From positions 1-32,930 of the forward strand of contig WBXI01000019.1 of NCBI GenBank assembly GCA_008933025.1: a stretch of 32,930 bases of DNA, written 5' to 3'. Numbering within the stretch: the first letter of the stretch is position 1; each line of letters starts with the position of its first letter. This document shows positions 1 to 8,832 of the stretch, piece by piece. The notes beneath the pieces were generated by a model. That model was not told where the DNA came from, ran no database searches, and saw only the letters and a program-made list of their open reading frames with translations. The position numbers were made by a program, and so were the translations under genes. The DNA is from Verrucomicrobiota bacterium (GTDB lineage: Bacteria > Verrucomicrobiota > Verrucomicrobiia > Limisphaerales > UBA9464).

Positions 1-3000
1 CTCCGCCACCAAGACGTCGGGATCGTGCAACCGCCCGGCGTCCGCCAATCCGCGCAGACGCGCGTCCGGGATCGACGACCACAGGAAATAACTCAAACGC
101 ACCGCCAGCTCGTGGTCGGATACCGGGCCCGCCGCGTTGCCCGCCACCGGCGTCTCCGCCTTGTACAGGAATGCCGGCGCCACCAGGACCCGGGCCAGCA
201 TCAACCGGGTCGCGTCGTCGTGGGCCAACCCCTCCGACCGCAACCGCGCATACAGGGCGCGCAGTTCCGTCTTCTCGGCGTCGCGCAAGGGCCGCCGGTA
301 CGCGCGGTCCGCGAATTCCAGCACCGCGTCCACGTGCCGCGGCTCGGTCTCCAGCTGCCATTTCCTATAGGCCGCCGCCCGTTCATGGATCGGCTTCCCC
401 AGTGGCTCGAACACCTTCGGGTCCGCATCCTGCGTCGCGTATTCCATCAGCTGCGCGAAGGCATCCACCAAAGTCAGCGCGTCCTGGCTCACGTACCGCA
501 ACTGCTCCCACAACCGGTCCAATTCCGCCGCCCCGGCGTCGTCCAGCATCAACCGCTTGAGGTGGTCGTCTTCCCGGTAGAACAACGTCAGCGTCACCAC
601 CTCGTCCACCGGCACGATCTTCGCATAGCACAACGCCGCCGGGAACCAGGCCCGGAACTCGTCCAGCGCCCGCCCCAACCGCGCCGCCGACTCGCCGCCC
701 TCGCCCACCAGCACCGGCAATCCCGGGCGCAACGGCGGCACCGCGCCCGCCACCGCCACCCGCGCCTCCACCTGCGCGCTGCCGCGCGAGCCCGTCGCCC
801 GGTGCAGCGTCGCCGACGCCACCAACTCGCAGCCTTCCGCCAGATCCGCGGGCAACCGGAATTCCACCACGGCCGGAGCCTGCACGCACAGCGCCGACGC
901 CTCCACCGCCCCGCCGGCCGGATGTTTGCCGAACAACGCCGGATCCGGACCAAACGCGTCCCCAGCCACCCCGCCCCTGGTCGCTCCCACGTGCCGTGCC
1001 GACAGGGCCCGGAAAAACGGCCCGCCCAACGACGCGATCTGCCGGTACAGGACGGTGTCCGGATGCGCCGGGTCCTTCGGCGGCCCGGACACCAGCAACG
1101 CCTGCACGGCCGCCGCCAACGCGCCGCGTTCCACGCCGGCCGGCGTCGTGCGCCATTTCGAAAGCAACGACCCCGCCGGCAACACCGGGCCCGCATCCCC
1201 CGCATCCGGCTCCGTGTAGAAATGCCACACGCCCGGATGCCCCGCCCCGTCCGCGTGCGGATTGCCCCCGAGGACGTCGGGCGAAACCTCGCGCGCCAGA
1301 TCCCATTCGGTCCCGCCGTCGCCCGCCGCGCGGATGGTGAGATCCACCGCGGTCAGGTCGCACGAGTGGTTGCCATCGCGCGACCCCACGACGACGGAAA
1401 CCAGGTCGCCCTTGCGGACGGCGACGCCTTCGAACGGCCCGGCGGAGACGACCTTGCCGCCCTGGGTGGCTCCGGAGGCGAGGCGCTGGCGCGAACCGCC
1501 GCGGCGCAATTCGAGCGACCAGACGATGCCATTGCCGCACTCCGGGTGCGCGTGCGCGACGCTGGCGGCGATCCGGACGATGCCCTCGACGGGGCTCTGC
1601 CACCCGGCCGCGACCCGGAGTGTCGGCGAGGGATGCATAACGACCCCGTGGGGCTTGAGATTGCCCGGGATACGGACCGCTTTGCCCGAGGCATTGGCCA
1701 TGAAACTCGGCGTCTCGGGACTGCCCCAGCCCGAAACGAAATCGAAGCCTGCCACGTTCCGGAGTTTTCCGGCGAAATGGCCGGTGACGACCGTCGGGCC
1801 GCCGGAAGCGATGCCGAGGAAATCGAGCCACGCGCCCAGCACGGCCGGTTCGACGCCATGCTTCCGGGCCAACCCTTCCAGATCGACGTTCCCGGAAGCC
1901 GCCTCCACCTCGGCCACCGCCGCCAGACATCCGGCCGCGCCCTGGAAAACGGGGCCGCGCCGCAACGCGACGAGATTCGCGGCCGTCGCGCGAAGGTCGC
2001 GCAACGGCAGATCGGGCCGGCCCGGGGCCACCAACCGCGGATTCTCCCAGACCACGAAATCGTCGGTGCCACCATCGCCCGCGTCGGTCGCCACCAACTG
2101 CAGCGCGACGGACTCGCCGACGCCGGCGGCGGGAATCTTGAGACGGACTTCCTGGCGGGTAGCGATCGGGCTGACGGGTTCGAGGTAACCCTTGGGGCCG
2201 CCGACCTTGCCGACATGCCCGACGCTGGAGAATTTCCACAGGGCCTGCTGCCACCTGCCGATGTCGGCCACGATGGCGGGCACATCGCCGGGTTTGGCCG
2301 TTTTCCAGCGCCGGCGGAGATCGTCGAGCAAGGGGGACGCCGTCCCGCCGTCGAGCAAACGCGCCAATCCGCCGAGATATTTCGGACTCAGGTCGCGTTC
2401 GCGCGCGATCGATTCGACCGAACGTTCGCCGGTGGCCAGGGCATCGCGTTCCGCGACCAAGGCCTCCAGATACGGTTCCAGGGGCAGGCGTCCGCCCTCG
2501 TTGGTGTCCCACTGCAGTCCCTGGAGATTCACGCGGGTCGCGCCCCGGGAATCGGTGTAGCGCCGGTAAAACGCGCGGATCCGGCCCATCAGGTCGTCGG
2601 TCCAATCGCGACGCGACGCGTGCGGGGAAAAGCGGATGCCATCCGGCAGGAGCACGGCGTGCGCGGCGACGTCCTTCCCCGCCGCGAGGTACTTGTCGAG
2701 GAGCGCCGGTGACATCACGAGCGCGTTGCCGGTGTTCACGAAGCCCTCGCCGGCGGCGCCATCGACGGGAAACTCCCGCGCGGGATCCAACGAGTCGACG
2801 CCGGTGAGGTCGCGAAGGGTGTGGGTATACTCGGCGTTCGAAAGCCGGCGGAGGACGACGGGACCGGGGTCGCCGGCGCGGGACGCGGCGATCTCGTCGA
2901 GGACGGCCTCCGCCCACTCGAGCAACAACGTGCGTTCCGCGGACTCGGGCTGGGGCTTTTCCTTGGGCGGCATCTCGCGGTTCGCGAGTTGCTCGGCCAC

Positions 3001-3249
3001 GGCCTGCCAGATTTTCGGTTGCCGTTTCACGTCGGCCACCGACGCAAACCGCTCGAGATCGAGGTCGCCCTTGTGTTTCTCGGCCGAGTGACAGCCGGTG
3101 CAATACTTGGCGAGCAGGGGCCGGACGGTCGTGTCGAAGGCTGCCGGTGCGGCCGTCGCGTGCCAACCCATCGCGGCGGCGACGCCGAACAGCGCCGCGG
3201 CAAAGCGGCGACGGGCCGGCCCAGTTCTGGAGATTCGGCGGTGCGTCAT
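1..3249 (-). CDS. Exported cytochrome c protein with DUF1587/DUF1595/DUF1592 domains (C-terminus beyond window)
   Basis: This gene runs off the left edge, so the ORF track, which needs a stop, shows only shadows of it. I translated it from the ATG at 3247-3249, giving 1083 residues with no stop. The N-terminus has an arginine-rich, alanine-rich segment (about 1-36) that looks like an export signal. A heme c site CTGCH follows (C50, C53, H54), with KGDLDL after it as in planctomycete PSCyt domains. A DUF1587-like segment reads RRLSNAEYTHTLRDLTGVD. A long middle region of unclear fold follows, then DUF1595-like ADRAYRRPLRDAE and the start of DUF1592 (LMLARVLVAPAFLYKAE, then LADAGRLHDP). The missing part should hold the rest of DUF1592, DUF1588 and DUF1585. 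In this PVC family the role is unproven; periplasmic electron transfer linked to polymer degradation is the usual guess. The family assignment is firm, the function is not. Confidence 0.88.
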   Translation of the reverse strand, partial: MTHRRISRTGPARRRFAAALFGVAAAMGWHATAAPAAFDTTVRPLLAKYCTGCHSAEKHKGDLDLERFASVADVKRQPKIWQAVAEQLANREMPPKEKPQPESAERTLLLEWAEAVLDEIAASRAGDPGPVVLRRLSNAEYTHTLRDLTGVDSLDPAREFPVDGAAGEGFVNTGNALVMSPALLDKYLAAGKDVAAHAVLLPDGIRFSPHASRRDWTDDLMGRIRAFYRRYTDSRGATRVNLQGLQWDTNEGGRLPLEPYLEALVAERDALATGERSVESIARERDLSPKYLGGLARLLDGGTASPLLDDLRRRWKTAKPGDVPAIVADIGRWQQALWKFSSVGHVGKVGGPKGYLEPVSPIATRQEVRLKIPAAGVGESVALQLVATDAGDGGTDDFVVWENPRLVAPGRPDLPLRDLRATAANLVALRRGPVFQGAAGCLAAVAEVEAASGNVDLEGLARKHGVEPAVLGAWLDFLGIASGGPTVVTGHFAGKLRNVAGFDFVSGWGSPETPSFMANASGKAVRIPGNLKPHGVVMHPSPTLRVAAGWQSPVEGIVRIAASVAHAHPECGNGIVWSLELRRGGSRQRLASGATQGGKVVSAGPFEGVAVRKGDLVSVVVGSRDGNHSCDLTAVDLTIRAAGDGGTEWDLAREVSPDVLGGNPHADGAGHPGVWHFYTEPDAGDAGPVLPAGSLLSKWRTTPAGVERGALAAAVQALLVSGPPKDPAHPDTVLYRQIASLGGPFFRALSARHVGATRGGVAGDAFGPDPALFGKHPAGGAVEASALCVQAPAVVEFRLPADLAEGCELVASATLHRATGSRGSAQVEARVAVAGAVPPLRPGLPVLVGEGGESAARLGRALDEFRAWFPAALCYAKIVPVDEVVTLTLFYREDDHLKRLMLDDAGAAELDRLWEQLRYVSQDALTLVDAFAQLMEYATQDADPKVFEPLGKPIHERAAAYRKWQLETEPRHVDAVLEFADRAYRRPLRDAEKTELRALYARLRSEGLAHDDATRLMLARVLVAPAFLYKAETPVAGNAAGPVSDHELAVRLSYFLWSSIPDARLRGLADAGRLHDPDVLVAE

Positions 3250-3327
3250 CGGGGGGAGCTGGCCGAAGATGGCACCCGATGCCGGCCGAACTCACGCCTT
3301 ATCGCTTCCCACGAATGGGCGAGGCCC

Positions 3328-6300
3328 TCAGTCCATTTCCATCACCGCGGCGCCGAACGTGAACCCACCGCCGAACGCCGCCAACCCCACGCGCCCTGCC
3401 CGGCCGGCCGCCGCCATTTCGGCGAGAACGATCGGGATGCTCGACGAGGAGGTGTTGCCGTAGCGCGCGACGTTGCTCACCACCCGGGATGCCGGGACCC
3501 CGGAACGTTGCTGGGCCGCCGCGATGATTCGTCCGTTGGCCTGGTGCGGCACGATCCAATCGAGGTCCGGCACCTTCCACCCGGCCTCGGCGCACGCCCG
3601 CTGCAGCATCGCGTTCATCTGGCGCACGGCGAGCGGGAACACCTTCACGCCGTGCATCTCCACCGGCGCGCAACCCGACGGCGTGATGCGGCCGAGATTC
3701 AGGATGCTGCCGTCCTCGCCCCGCGCCGAGAGCATGGGCCGACGCAACCGCATCCGGCACGAGGCCATGTTCGCCGCTCCCCGCACCACGGTCGCCGTCG
3801 CCGCGTCCCCGAACACGATCGCCGTGTCGAAATCGTTGGGATCGAGAAAGCGCGACATCGCCTCGGCCGTCACCACCAGCACGTTCGCCGCCGGCCGGGC
3901 CCGGCACAGGTCGTGGGCCACCTGCAACGCGTACAACCACCCGCTGCACGCCGCCAAAATGTCGGTGGCCTGCACGTCCTTCCCGGCGCCGGACCGCGAC
4001 AACTCGTGGTGCAACCGGCACGCCAGACTCGGACTGATCGACAAAGGCGTGCTCGTGCTCACGAGGATCGCGTCGAGATCCGCCAATCCCAATCCCGCCG
4101 TCGCCAACGCCTGCCGCGCGGCCGCCGTCGCCAGCGTCAGCACGGTCTCGTCGGGACCGCAGTAATGCCGCGTCTCGATTCCCGTTCGCTGCACGATGTC
4201 CGCCGGCGTCCGGCCCGGGAACCGCGCCGCCAATTCCTCGTTTTGCACCGTCACCGACCCGGTGACGAACGCGATTCCCGTCAAGCCGACGAGGTCGGCC
4301 GAATTCGAGGCGGGCCCCGCCTGCACCGAGGGATCGGACCGCGCGGCCACCGCCGCCGGGGTCCCGGCCCGGCGACGCACCTCCGGCTTCGGGTCGGACG
4401 GCACGCGGCGCACCACGGCCGGCGCGTTCGCATGCCCCGCGATCCGTGCCAAAGGCGTGCCCACCTTGACGGTCTCGCCCGGCGGCAGGAGCGACGCGAT
4501 GGTGCCTCCCACCGGCGCGCGCAGGTCGAAGGTCGCCTTGTCCGCCTCGCATTCCGCGAGCAAGTCCCCCGCGCGGATCGCATCGCCCACGCGGACTTTC
4601 CATTCCACCACCGTCACGTTCTGGTCGGCCGGACTCGATCCCACCGCCTCGAGGACGAACACGCCCGCCCCCTCGCCGATGGCCTCGGGCCACGTCACCT
4701 CGAGGTCGCAGAGTTCCGCCGCGGCGGCGAGGATCCGACGCAACGACGGCAACACTTCCAGTTGGTTCACGTAGTTGCACGGCACGTGGGTATCCGGTCG
4801 CGTCACCCGCCGCACCGCCACCGGCACGCCCGCGTGTTCCGCGATCGTCGCGACCACCTCCGCGCCGAAGCCGCCGGAGTGGTTGTCCTCGTGCACCACG
4901 ATCACCCGCCGGGCCCGCCGGGCCGCCGCCAGCACCGCCTCGGAATCCCATGGACTGATGGAACGCAGGTCCACGAGGCCGCAGGACACGCCCGCGGCGC
5001 GCATCGCCTCCGCCGCCCGCCGGCACAGGGGCACGGTCGCGCCCCAACTCACCAGCACCACCTCGTCGCCCTCCATCCCGATGGCCGCGTGTCCCGGCAC
5101 CTGCAGCAGTTTCCCCACGTCGCGCCGCGTCGCCACCGAGGCGTCGTTCAGCAGCATCTTCGGGTAGAGGAACAACGTCGGACGCCCCCCCGCCAACGCG
5201 CCCCGCAACAAGCCCGCCGCATCCTCCGCCGTGCTCGGCATCACCACGTCGAGTCCCGGAACATGGGCAAAGGTCGCCTCGAACGTCTGGGCGTGGAAGG
5301 GTCCCAACCCCGGCCGATACCCGCCGCAGGGAGCCAGCACCACCACCGGCGCGGTCCACCCGCCATCCGTCCGCCACCACATCGAGGCCAATTCGCTCGC
5401 GATCTGGTTGAACGCCAGCGGCAGGAAATCCGCGAACTGCACGAAAGCGACGGGCCGCCCCCCCGCCAACGCGCGGCCGATGCTCACGCCCACGATCGTG
5501 CTTTCCGTCAGGGCGGCATTCGTCACGCGCCCCGGGAAATCCCGGCTCAACCCGCGGGTCAACCCGAACACGTCGCCCTTCGGATCCTCGATGTCCTCGC
5601 CGTACAGGGTGACCCGGTCGTCCGCTGCCAATTGCTCGCGCAGGACGTCGCGCATCGCCTCCAGCATGGTGCGCGAACGCCCGTCGGGCGCGTCGCCCAC
5701 CCCCGCCGTCGTCGCGGGTCCGGTCCAAGGCGCGCGGGCGTCGTGATTGGCCGTCGGGTTGGGCGCCGCCAGCGCCGGTTCCACCGCCGCGCGGACGGCC
5801 CGATCCGCCTCCGCCGCGATGGCATCCAGTTCCGCTCCCGCGACCCCCGAGACGGCAAGGCGCGAGGCGAGGACCCCGATGGGATCCGAAGTCGCGCGCG
5901 CGCGCTCCAACTCGGATTCCCCGCGGTAGACCCGTTCGTCGTCGGCATTGGTGTGGTGGGTGAGGCGTTCGACGGCGACGACCGCGAGCAACGGTCCCTC
6001 GCCGGAGCGGACCCGACGGACGAGATCGCCGAAAGACCGGTGGCATTCCCAGGCATCGCGCCCGTCGAGGCGTTCGATCGGCATGCCGTGGAACTCGGAG
6101 GCGGGACCCGACGGACGATCGTAGAACGTCTTGGCGCGCGTGTGCGTGGAGATGGCAAGGCCATTGTCCTCGACCAGGAACAGGACGGGCAGGCAGGAGC
6201 GGACGGCCTCCGCGATGGCCTCGAGCACCTCGCCTTGCTGGGTGGTGCCATCGCCCATCGCGCACACGACGACGGGCATGGATCTCGAAGTTCCGGCACG

Positions 6301-6804
6301 ACCGCGTCGCGCCACCAATTCATGGGCGACGCCGACCGCCTGGAGCGCGTTGTTGCCCACGGGACCCACCAGACTGAGGACGTGGAGATCCGGCGCGCTG
6401 AGATGGGCGCTCATCTGCCGGCCGGCGGAATGCGACCGCGCGGTGCACAGGAGACTGTGAAAGAACTGAACCGGGGGAATGCCCCGGGCCAGCATCAGGG
6501 CCTTGTCGCGGTAGTGGAGGTGCAACCAGTCGTCCGAAACCAGATGCGCGGCCAGGGCCGCCACCGCCTCGTGGCCACTGCCGCCGACGTGGAAAAACGC
6601 CTCGCCACGATTGACGAGTTCCATTTCGACGCGGTCCAGATGCCGGGCCAACTGCATCCAACGCAACAACTCCAGCGCGCGCGGCAACTCGGGGCGCGGG
6701 ATGGATGGCGTGGGCACGTCGGACAACAGCGGTTCGGAACCGATTTCGCGGCCAGAATCTACGATGGGAGTCCCTTCCGGAACCGAGCCCAAGCCTTGAG
6801 GCAT
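3328..6804 (-). CDS. Four-domain fusion: 2-oxoacid dehydrogenase E1 alpha - E1 beta - lipoyl domain - beta-ketoacyl-ACP synthase III
   Basis: One uninterrupted 1158-residue frame joins enzymes normally made separately. Residues about 45-340 are E1 alpha, with the thiamine diphosphate motif GDGTTQQGE (near 183) followed by EDNGLAIS. Residues about 370-705 are E1 beta, starting RTMLEAMRDVL and containing YGEDIEDPKGDVFG and FADFLPLAFNQI. Residues about 715-795 are a lipoyl domain with the attachment motif EADKA (K756). An Ala/Pro-rich linker (about 795-835) leads to a full KASIII domain (about 838-1158) with the triad C953 (AACSGW), H1087 (VPHQANG) and N1117 (YGNTSSSS). No E2 acyltransferase domain or HxxxDG motif is seen. 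E1 chemistry decarboxylates a 2-oxoacid and acylates lipoate; KASIII condenses an acyl starter with malonyl-ACP. I infer a self-contained starter-unit synthase, perhaps for branched acyl chains. Substrate and E3 partner are unknown. The gene stands alone, downstream of a tRNA terminator. Confidence 0.93.
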   Translation of the reverse strand: MPQGLGSVPEGTPIVDSGREIGSEPLLSDVPTPSIPRPELPRALELLRWMQLARHLDRVEMELVNRGEAFFHVGGSGHEAVAALAAHLVSDDWLHLHYRDKALMLARGIPPVQFFHSLLCTARSHSAGRQMSAHLSAPDLHVLSLVGPVGNNALQAVGVAHELVARRGRAGTSRSMPVVVCAMGDGTTQQGEVLEAIAEAVRSCLPVLFLVEDNGLAISTHTRAKTFYDRPSGPASEFHGMPIERLDGRDAWECHRSFGDLVRRVRSGEGPLLAVVAVERLTHHTNADDERVYRGESELERARATSDPIGVLASRLAVSGVAGAELDAIAAEADRAVRAAVEPALAAPNPTANHDARAPWTGPATTAGVGDAPDGRSRTMLEAMRDVLREQLAADDRVTLYGEDIEDPKGDVFGLTRGLSRDFPGRVTNAALTESTIVGVSIGRALAGGRPVAFVQFADFLPLAFNQIASELASMWWRTDGGWTAPVVVLAPCGGYRPGLGPFHAQTFEATFAHVPGLDVVMPSTAEDAAGLLRGALAGGRPTLFLYPKMLLNDASVATRRDVGKLLQVPGHAAIGMEGDEVVLVSWGATVPLCRRAAEAMRAAGVSCGLVDLRSISPWDSEAVLAAARRARRVIVVHEDNHSGGFGAEVVATIAEHAGVPVAVRRVTRPDTHVPCNYVNQLEVLPSLRRILAAAAELCDLEVTWPEAIGEGAGVFVLEAVGSSPADQNVTVVEWKVRVGDAIRAGDLLAECEADKATFDLRAPVGGTIASLLPPGETVKVGTPLARIAGHANAPAVVRRVPSDPKPEVRRRAGTPAAVAARSDPSVQAGPASNSADLVGLTGIAFVTGSVTVQNEELAARFPGRTPADIVQRTGIETRHYCGPDETVLTLATAAARQALATAGLGLADLDAILVSTSTPLSISPSLACRLHHELSRSGAGKDVQATDILAACSGWLYALQVAHDLCRARPAANVLVVTAEAMSRFLDPNDFDTAIVFGDAATATVVRGAANMASCRMRLRRPMLSARGEDGSILNLGRITPSGCAPVEMHGVKVFPLAVRQMNAMLQRACAEAGWKVPDLDWIVPHQANGRIIAAAQQRSGVPASRVVSNVARYGNTSSSSIPIVLAEMAAAGRAGRVGLAAFGGGFTFGAAVMEMD

Positions 6805-6855
6805 GGAGAGAGCCTAGCCGACCGGGCCCCTTCGACGCCAGCGCGGGCTCTGGCC

Positions 6856-6880
6856 AAAATCAACGGGCACCCCCTGCCCG
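6856..6880 (-). terminator. Rho-independent terminator downstream of tRNA-Gly
   Basis: Read on the minus strand, a perfect 6-bp stem (CGGGCA / TGCCCG) closes a five-G loop and is followed by TTGATTTT. It lies about 50 bases past the tRNA 3' end and before the start of the E1-KASIII gene. The stem is short, so this is a moderate call. Confidence 0.5.
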
Positions 6881-6932
6881 GAACCCACCCACGGCCAATG
6901 GCGTGGAGTCGGGAACGAGGGCGGGGAAACAT

Positions 6933-7006
6933 TGGAGCGGGTGGAGGGAATCGAACCCTCCTAGCCAGCTTGGAAGGCTGGAGCTTTACCACTAAGCTAC
7001 ACCCGC
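6933..7006 (-). tRNA. tRNA-Gly (anticodon TCC)
   Basis: The minus strand folds into a full cloverleaf. The acceptor arms are GCGGGTG and CACCCGC, the D arm is GCTT...AAGC, and the anticodon stem CCAGC/GCTGG carries loop CTTCCAA with anticodon TCC. The T arm is GAGGG-TTCGATT-CCCTC. The discriminator base is T and a CCA end is encoded (6933-6935). The TCC anticodon reads GGA/GGG glycine codons. Confidence 0.96.
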
Positions 7007-7021
7007 AGTACCAACTTCTTC

Positions 7022-7050
7022 AAATTGCCCGGCGACCGGCGACCTGTCAA
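7022..7050 (-). promoter_or_regulatory. Probable sigma-70 promoter of the tRNA-Gly gene
   Basis: The minus strand has a perfect -35 box TTGACA (7045-7050), a 17-base spacer, and an AT-rich -10 region CAATTT (7022-7027) in otherwise GC-rich DNA. The predicted start of transcription falls about 8 bases before the tRNA 5' end. The -10 match is weak; the spacing and position support the call. Confidence 0.55.
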
Positions 7051-7391
7051 TGCGCCGGACAAAAACACCGGCCATCGGGAGCACGCGAACGCGGTCGTCG
7101 TCCACCAAACGGTCCCGATACAACCACCACGTTCGTCCGAGGCCAGCCCTGGCGAGTGTCCCGTCCCGTGTGGCGGCCGCATTCGCGGGGTCGGGCGACC
7201 TTCGGGAATCGGTGCCGGCGCACACCCGCGACACACACAAGCCGATCCGTCCGGAAGACTGGACCCAAGGTCCCGCCAAAAACCACGGAGGGACCCCGGA
7301 AGGGTGCCCACGCATCGAACCGGTGGACGAACGGTTTCCCCTGCCCGGTTTTCAATTTCACCCCGACGCCACGCACGGTAGGTTCGAACCG
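7051..7391. other. Intergenic region between tRNA-Gly promoter and pyrC
   Basis: About 340 bases with no gene I can support. The ORF track shows frames on both strands here, but they are low-complexity Arg/Pro/Gly-rich translations typical of high-GC noise, and the one entering pyrC does so only as an N-terminal extension. A promoter for pyrC is expected here, but I see no convincing box. Confidence 0.5.
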
Positions 7392-8762
7392 ATGCGCGCA
7401 CTGCTCCTTTCCGGCGGACGGATCATCGATCCCGCTTCCGGCCGCGACGAAACCGGCGACCTTCTGATACTCGACGGCCGGATCGCGACCGTGGGCCAAG
7501 ACGCCGCTTCGAAGGCACCCGCGGACGCGGAACGGATCGATTGCCGCGGCAAAGTCGTGTGCCCGGGCCTCGTCGACCTCCACGTCCACCTGCGCGAACC
7601 CGGGCAGTCCGCGAAGGAAACCATCGCCACCGGCGCGAATGCGGCGGCCCGCGGTGGATTCACCACCATCGTGTGCATGCCCAACACCGCGCCCTCCATC
7701 GACAGCGCGTCGACGGTGGCGCTGGTCCAGGAAAAGGCCCGCCAGGCGGTGGTCCGCGTGGAAATCACCGGCGCACTCTCGAAAGGAATCGCCGGCGAGG
7801 AATTGGCCCCGATCGGATCCCTCGCCCGCGCCGGGGTGGTGGCGCTCACCGACGACGGTCATTGCATCCAGAACAACGACCTGATGCGGCGGGCCCTGGA
7901 GTACGCGCGCCAATTCGGCCTGCCGGTGATGGACCACTGCCAGGACTATGGCTTGGTCACCGACGGCGTGATGCACGAGGGCTACTGGAGCACGGTGCTG
8001 GGCCTGCGCGGTTGGCCCTCGGCCGGCGAGGAAATGATCGTGGCCCGCAACATCCTGCTCGCCGAGCAGTCGGGCACCCACGTCCATTGCCAACACCTCA
8101 GTTCCGCCGGCAGCATCCGCCTGCTCCGCGAGGCACGTGCCCGCGGCGTTCCCATCTCGGGCGAGGCTTGTCCCCATCATTTCGTCCTCACCGACGCCTG
8201 CGTCGCCGGCAGCGACGAGTTCTGGAGCGCGGACGGACTCGATCTCGCCGCACGTTTCTTCGAGGGCCACCCGTTGCCCGCGTGGCCGTCCTACCATACC
8301 CATTGGAAAATGAACCCGCCGCTGCGTTCCGCCGCGGACCGGGCGGCCGTCCTCGATGCCTTGGTCGACGGCACGCTCGACATCATCTCCAGCGACCACG
8401 CGCCCCACACCGAGGCCGAGAAGGAGGTGGAATTCGACTATGCGCCCTTCGGGATCGTGGGGCTCGAGACCGAGCTGTCGCTGTCACTGATGCAACTGTT
8501 CCACACCGGACGCCTTCCGCTACGGGAACTCCTCGCCAAACTCACGTGGAACCCGGCGAAGATGCTCCGACTCGACCAGGGACGCGGCACGCTGTCGGTC
8601 GGTGCGGTCAGCGACGTCACCGTGATCGATCCGGACCGTCGCTGGACCTGCGATCGGCACGACACCGCCAGCAAATCGCGGAACAATCCTTTCCACCAAT
8701 GGCAACTGCGCGGCAAGGCGACGGCCACCATTGTTGGCGGACGGGTGGTCTGGAGGGATTAG
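7392..8762 (+). CDS. pyrC: Dihydroorotase (class I, multifunctional-complex type)
   Basis: Cytosolic zinc amidohydrolase that cyclises N-carbamoyl-aspartate to dihydroorotate in pyrimidine synthesis. The 456-residue product has the expected family length. The metal motif DLHVHLREPG (H64, H66) opens the barrel. MPNT, GEACPHHF and SSDHAPH (catalytic D335) follow, and a C-terminal strand segment GRGTLSVGAVSDVTVID closes the small beta domain. The ORF track extends the frame upstream to 7050, but that extension is composition noise; the ATG at 7392 begins MRALLLSGGRIIDP, exactly where amidohydrolases start. There is no pyrB neighbour. The alternatives (dihydropyrimidinase or allantoinase) are less likely, because the LREPGQ and ETI segments match dihydroorotase. 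Confidence 0.93.
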   Translation: MRALLLSGGRIIDPASGRDETGDLLILDGRIATVGQDAASKAPADAERIDCRGKVVCPGLVDLHVHLREPGQSAKETIATGANAAARGGFTTIVCMPNTAPSIDSASTVALVQEKARQAVVRVEITGALSKGIAGEELAPIGSLARAGVVALTDDGHCIQNNDLMRRALEYARQFGLPVMDHCQDYGLVTDGVMHEGYWSTVLGLRGWPSAGEEMIVARNILLAEQSGTHVHCQHLSSAGSIRLLREARARGVPISGEACPHHFVLTDACVAGSDEFWSADGLDLAARFFEGHPLPAWPSYHTHWKMNPPLRSAADRAAVLDALVDGTLDIISSDHAPHTEAEKEVEFDYAPFGIVGLETELSLSLMQLFHTGRLPLRELLAKLTWNPAKMLRLDQGRGTLSVGAVSDVTVIDPDRRWTCDRHDTASKSRNNPFHQWQLRGKATATIVGGRVVWRD

Positions 8763-8832
8763 GCGGGCACGCGCGGAACCAAACACCCGTCCGCGAACGG
8801 GGAGAACTTCCTGCCTTTCGGGCCGGCTTTGG

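Noticed and set aside
25-2712. 895-residue plus-strand ORF
   Set aside because: It is the complement of the DUF1592-type gene, whose own frame is clear on the minus strand and was missed by the track only because it has no stop in the window.
6933-7050. tRNA-Gly as an integration (attachment) site
   Set aside because: No integrase, no direct repeat of the tRNA 3' end and no composition change was seen next to it.
2821-7467. 1548-residue plus-strand ORF
   Set aside because: It is antisense to the cytochrome c gene and the E1-KASIII fusion, is extremely rich in Arg/His/Pro/Gly, shows no domain motifs, and runs through the tRNA. It is an artefact of high-GC coding DNA.
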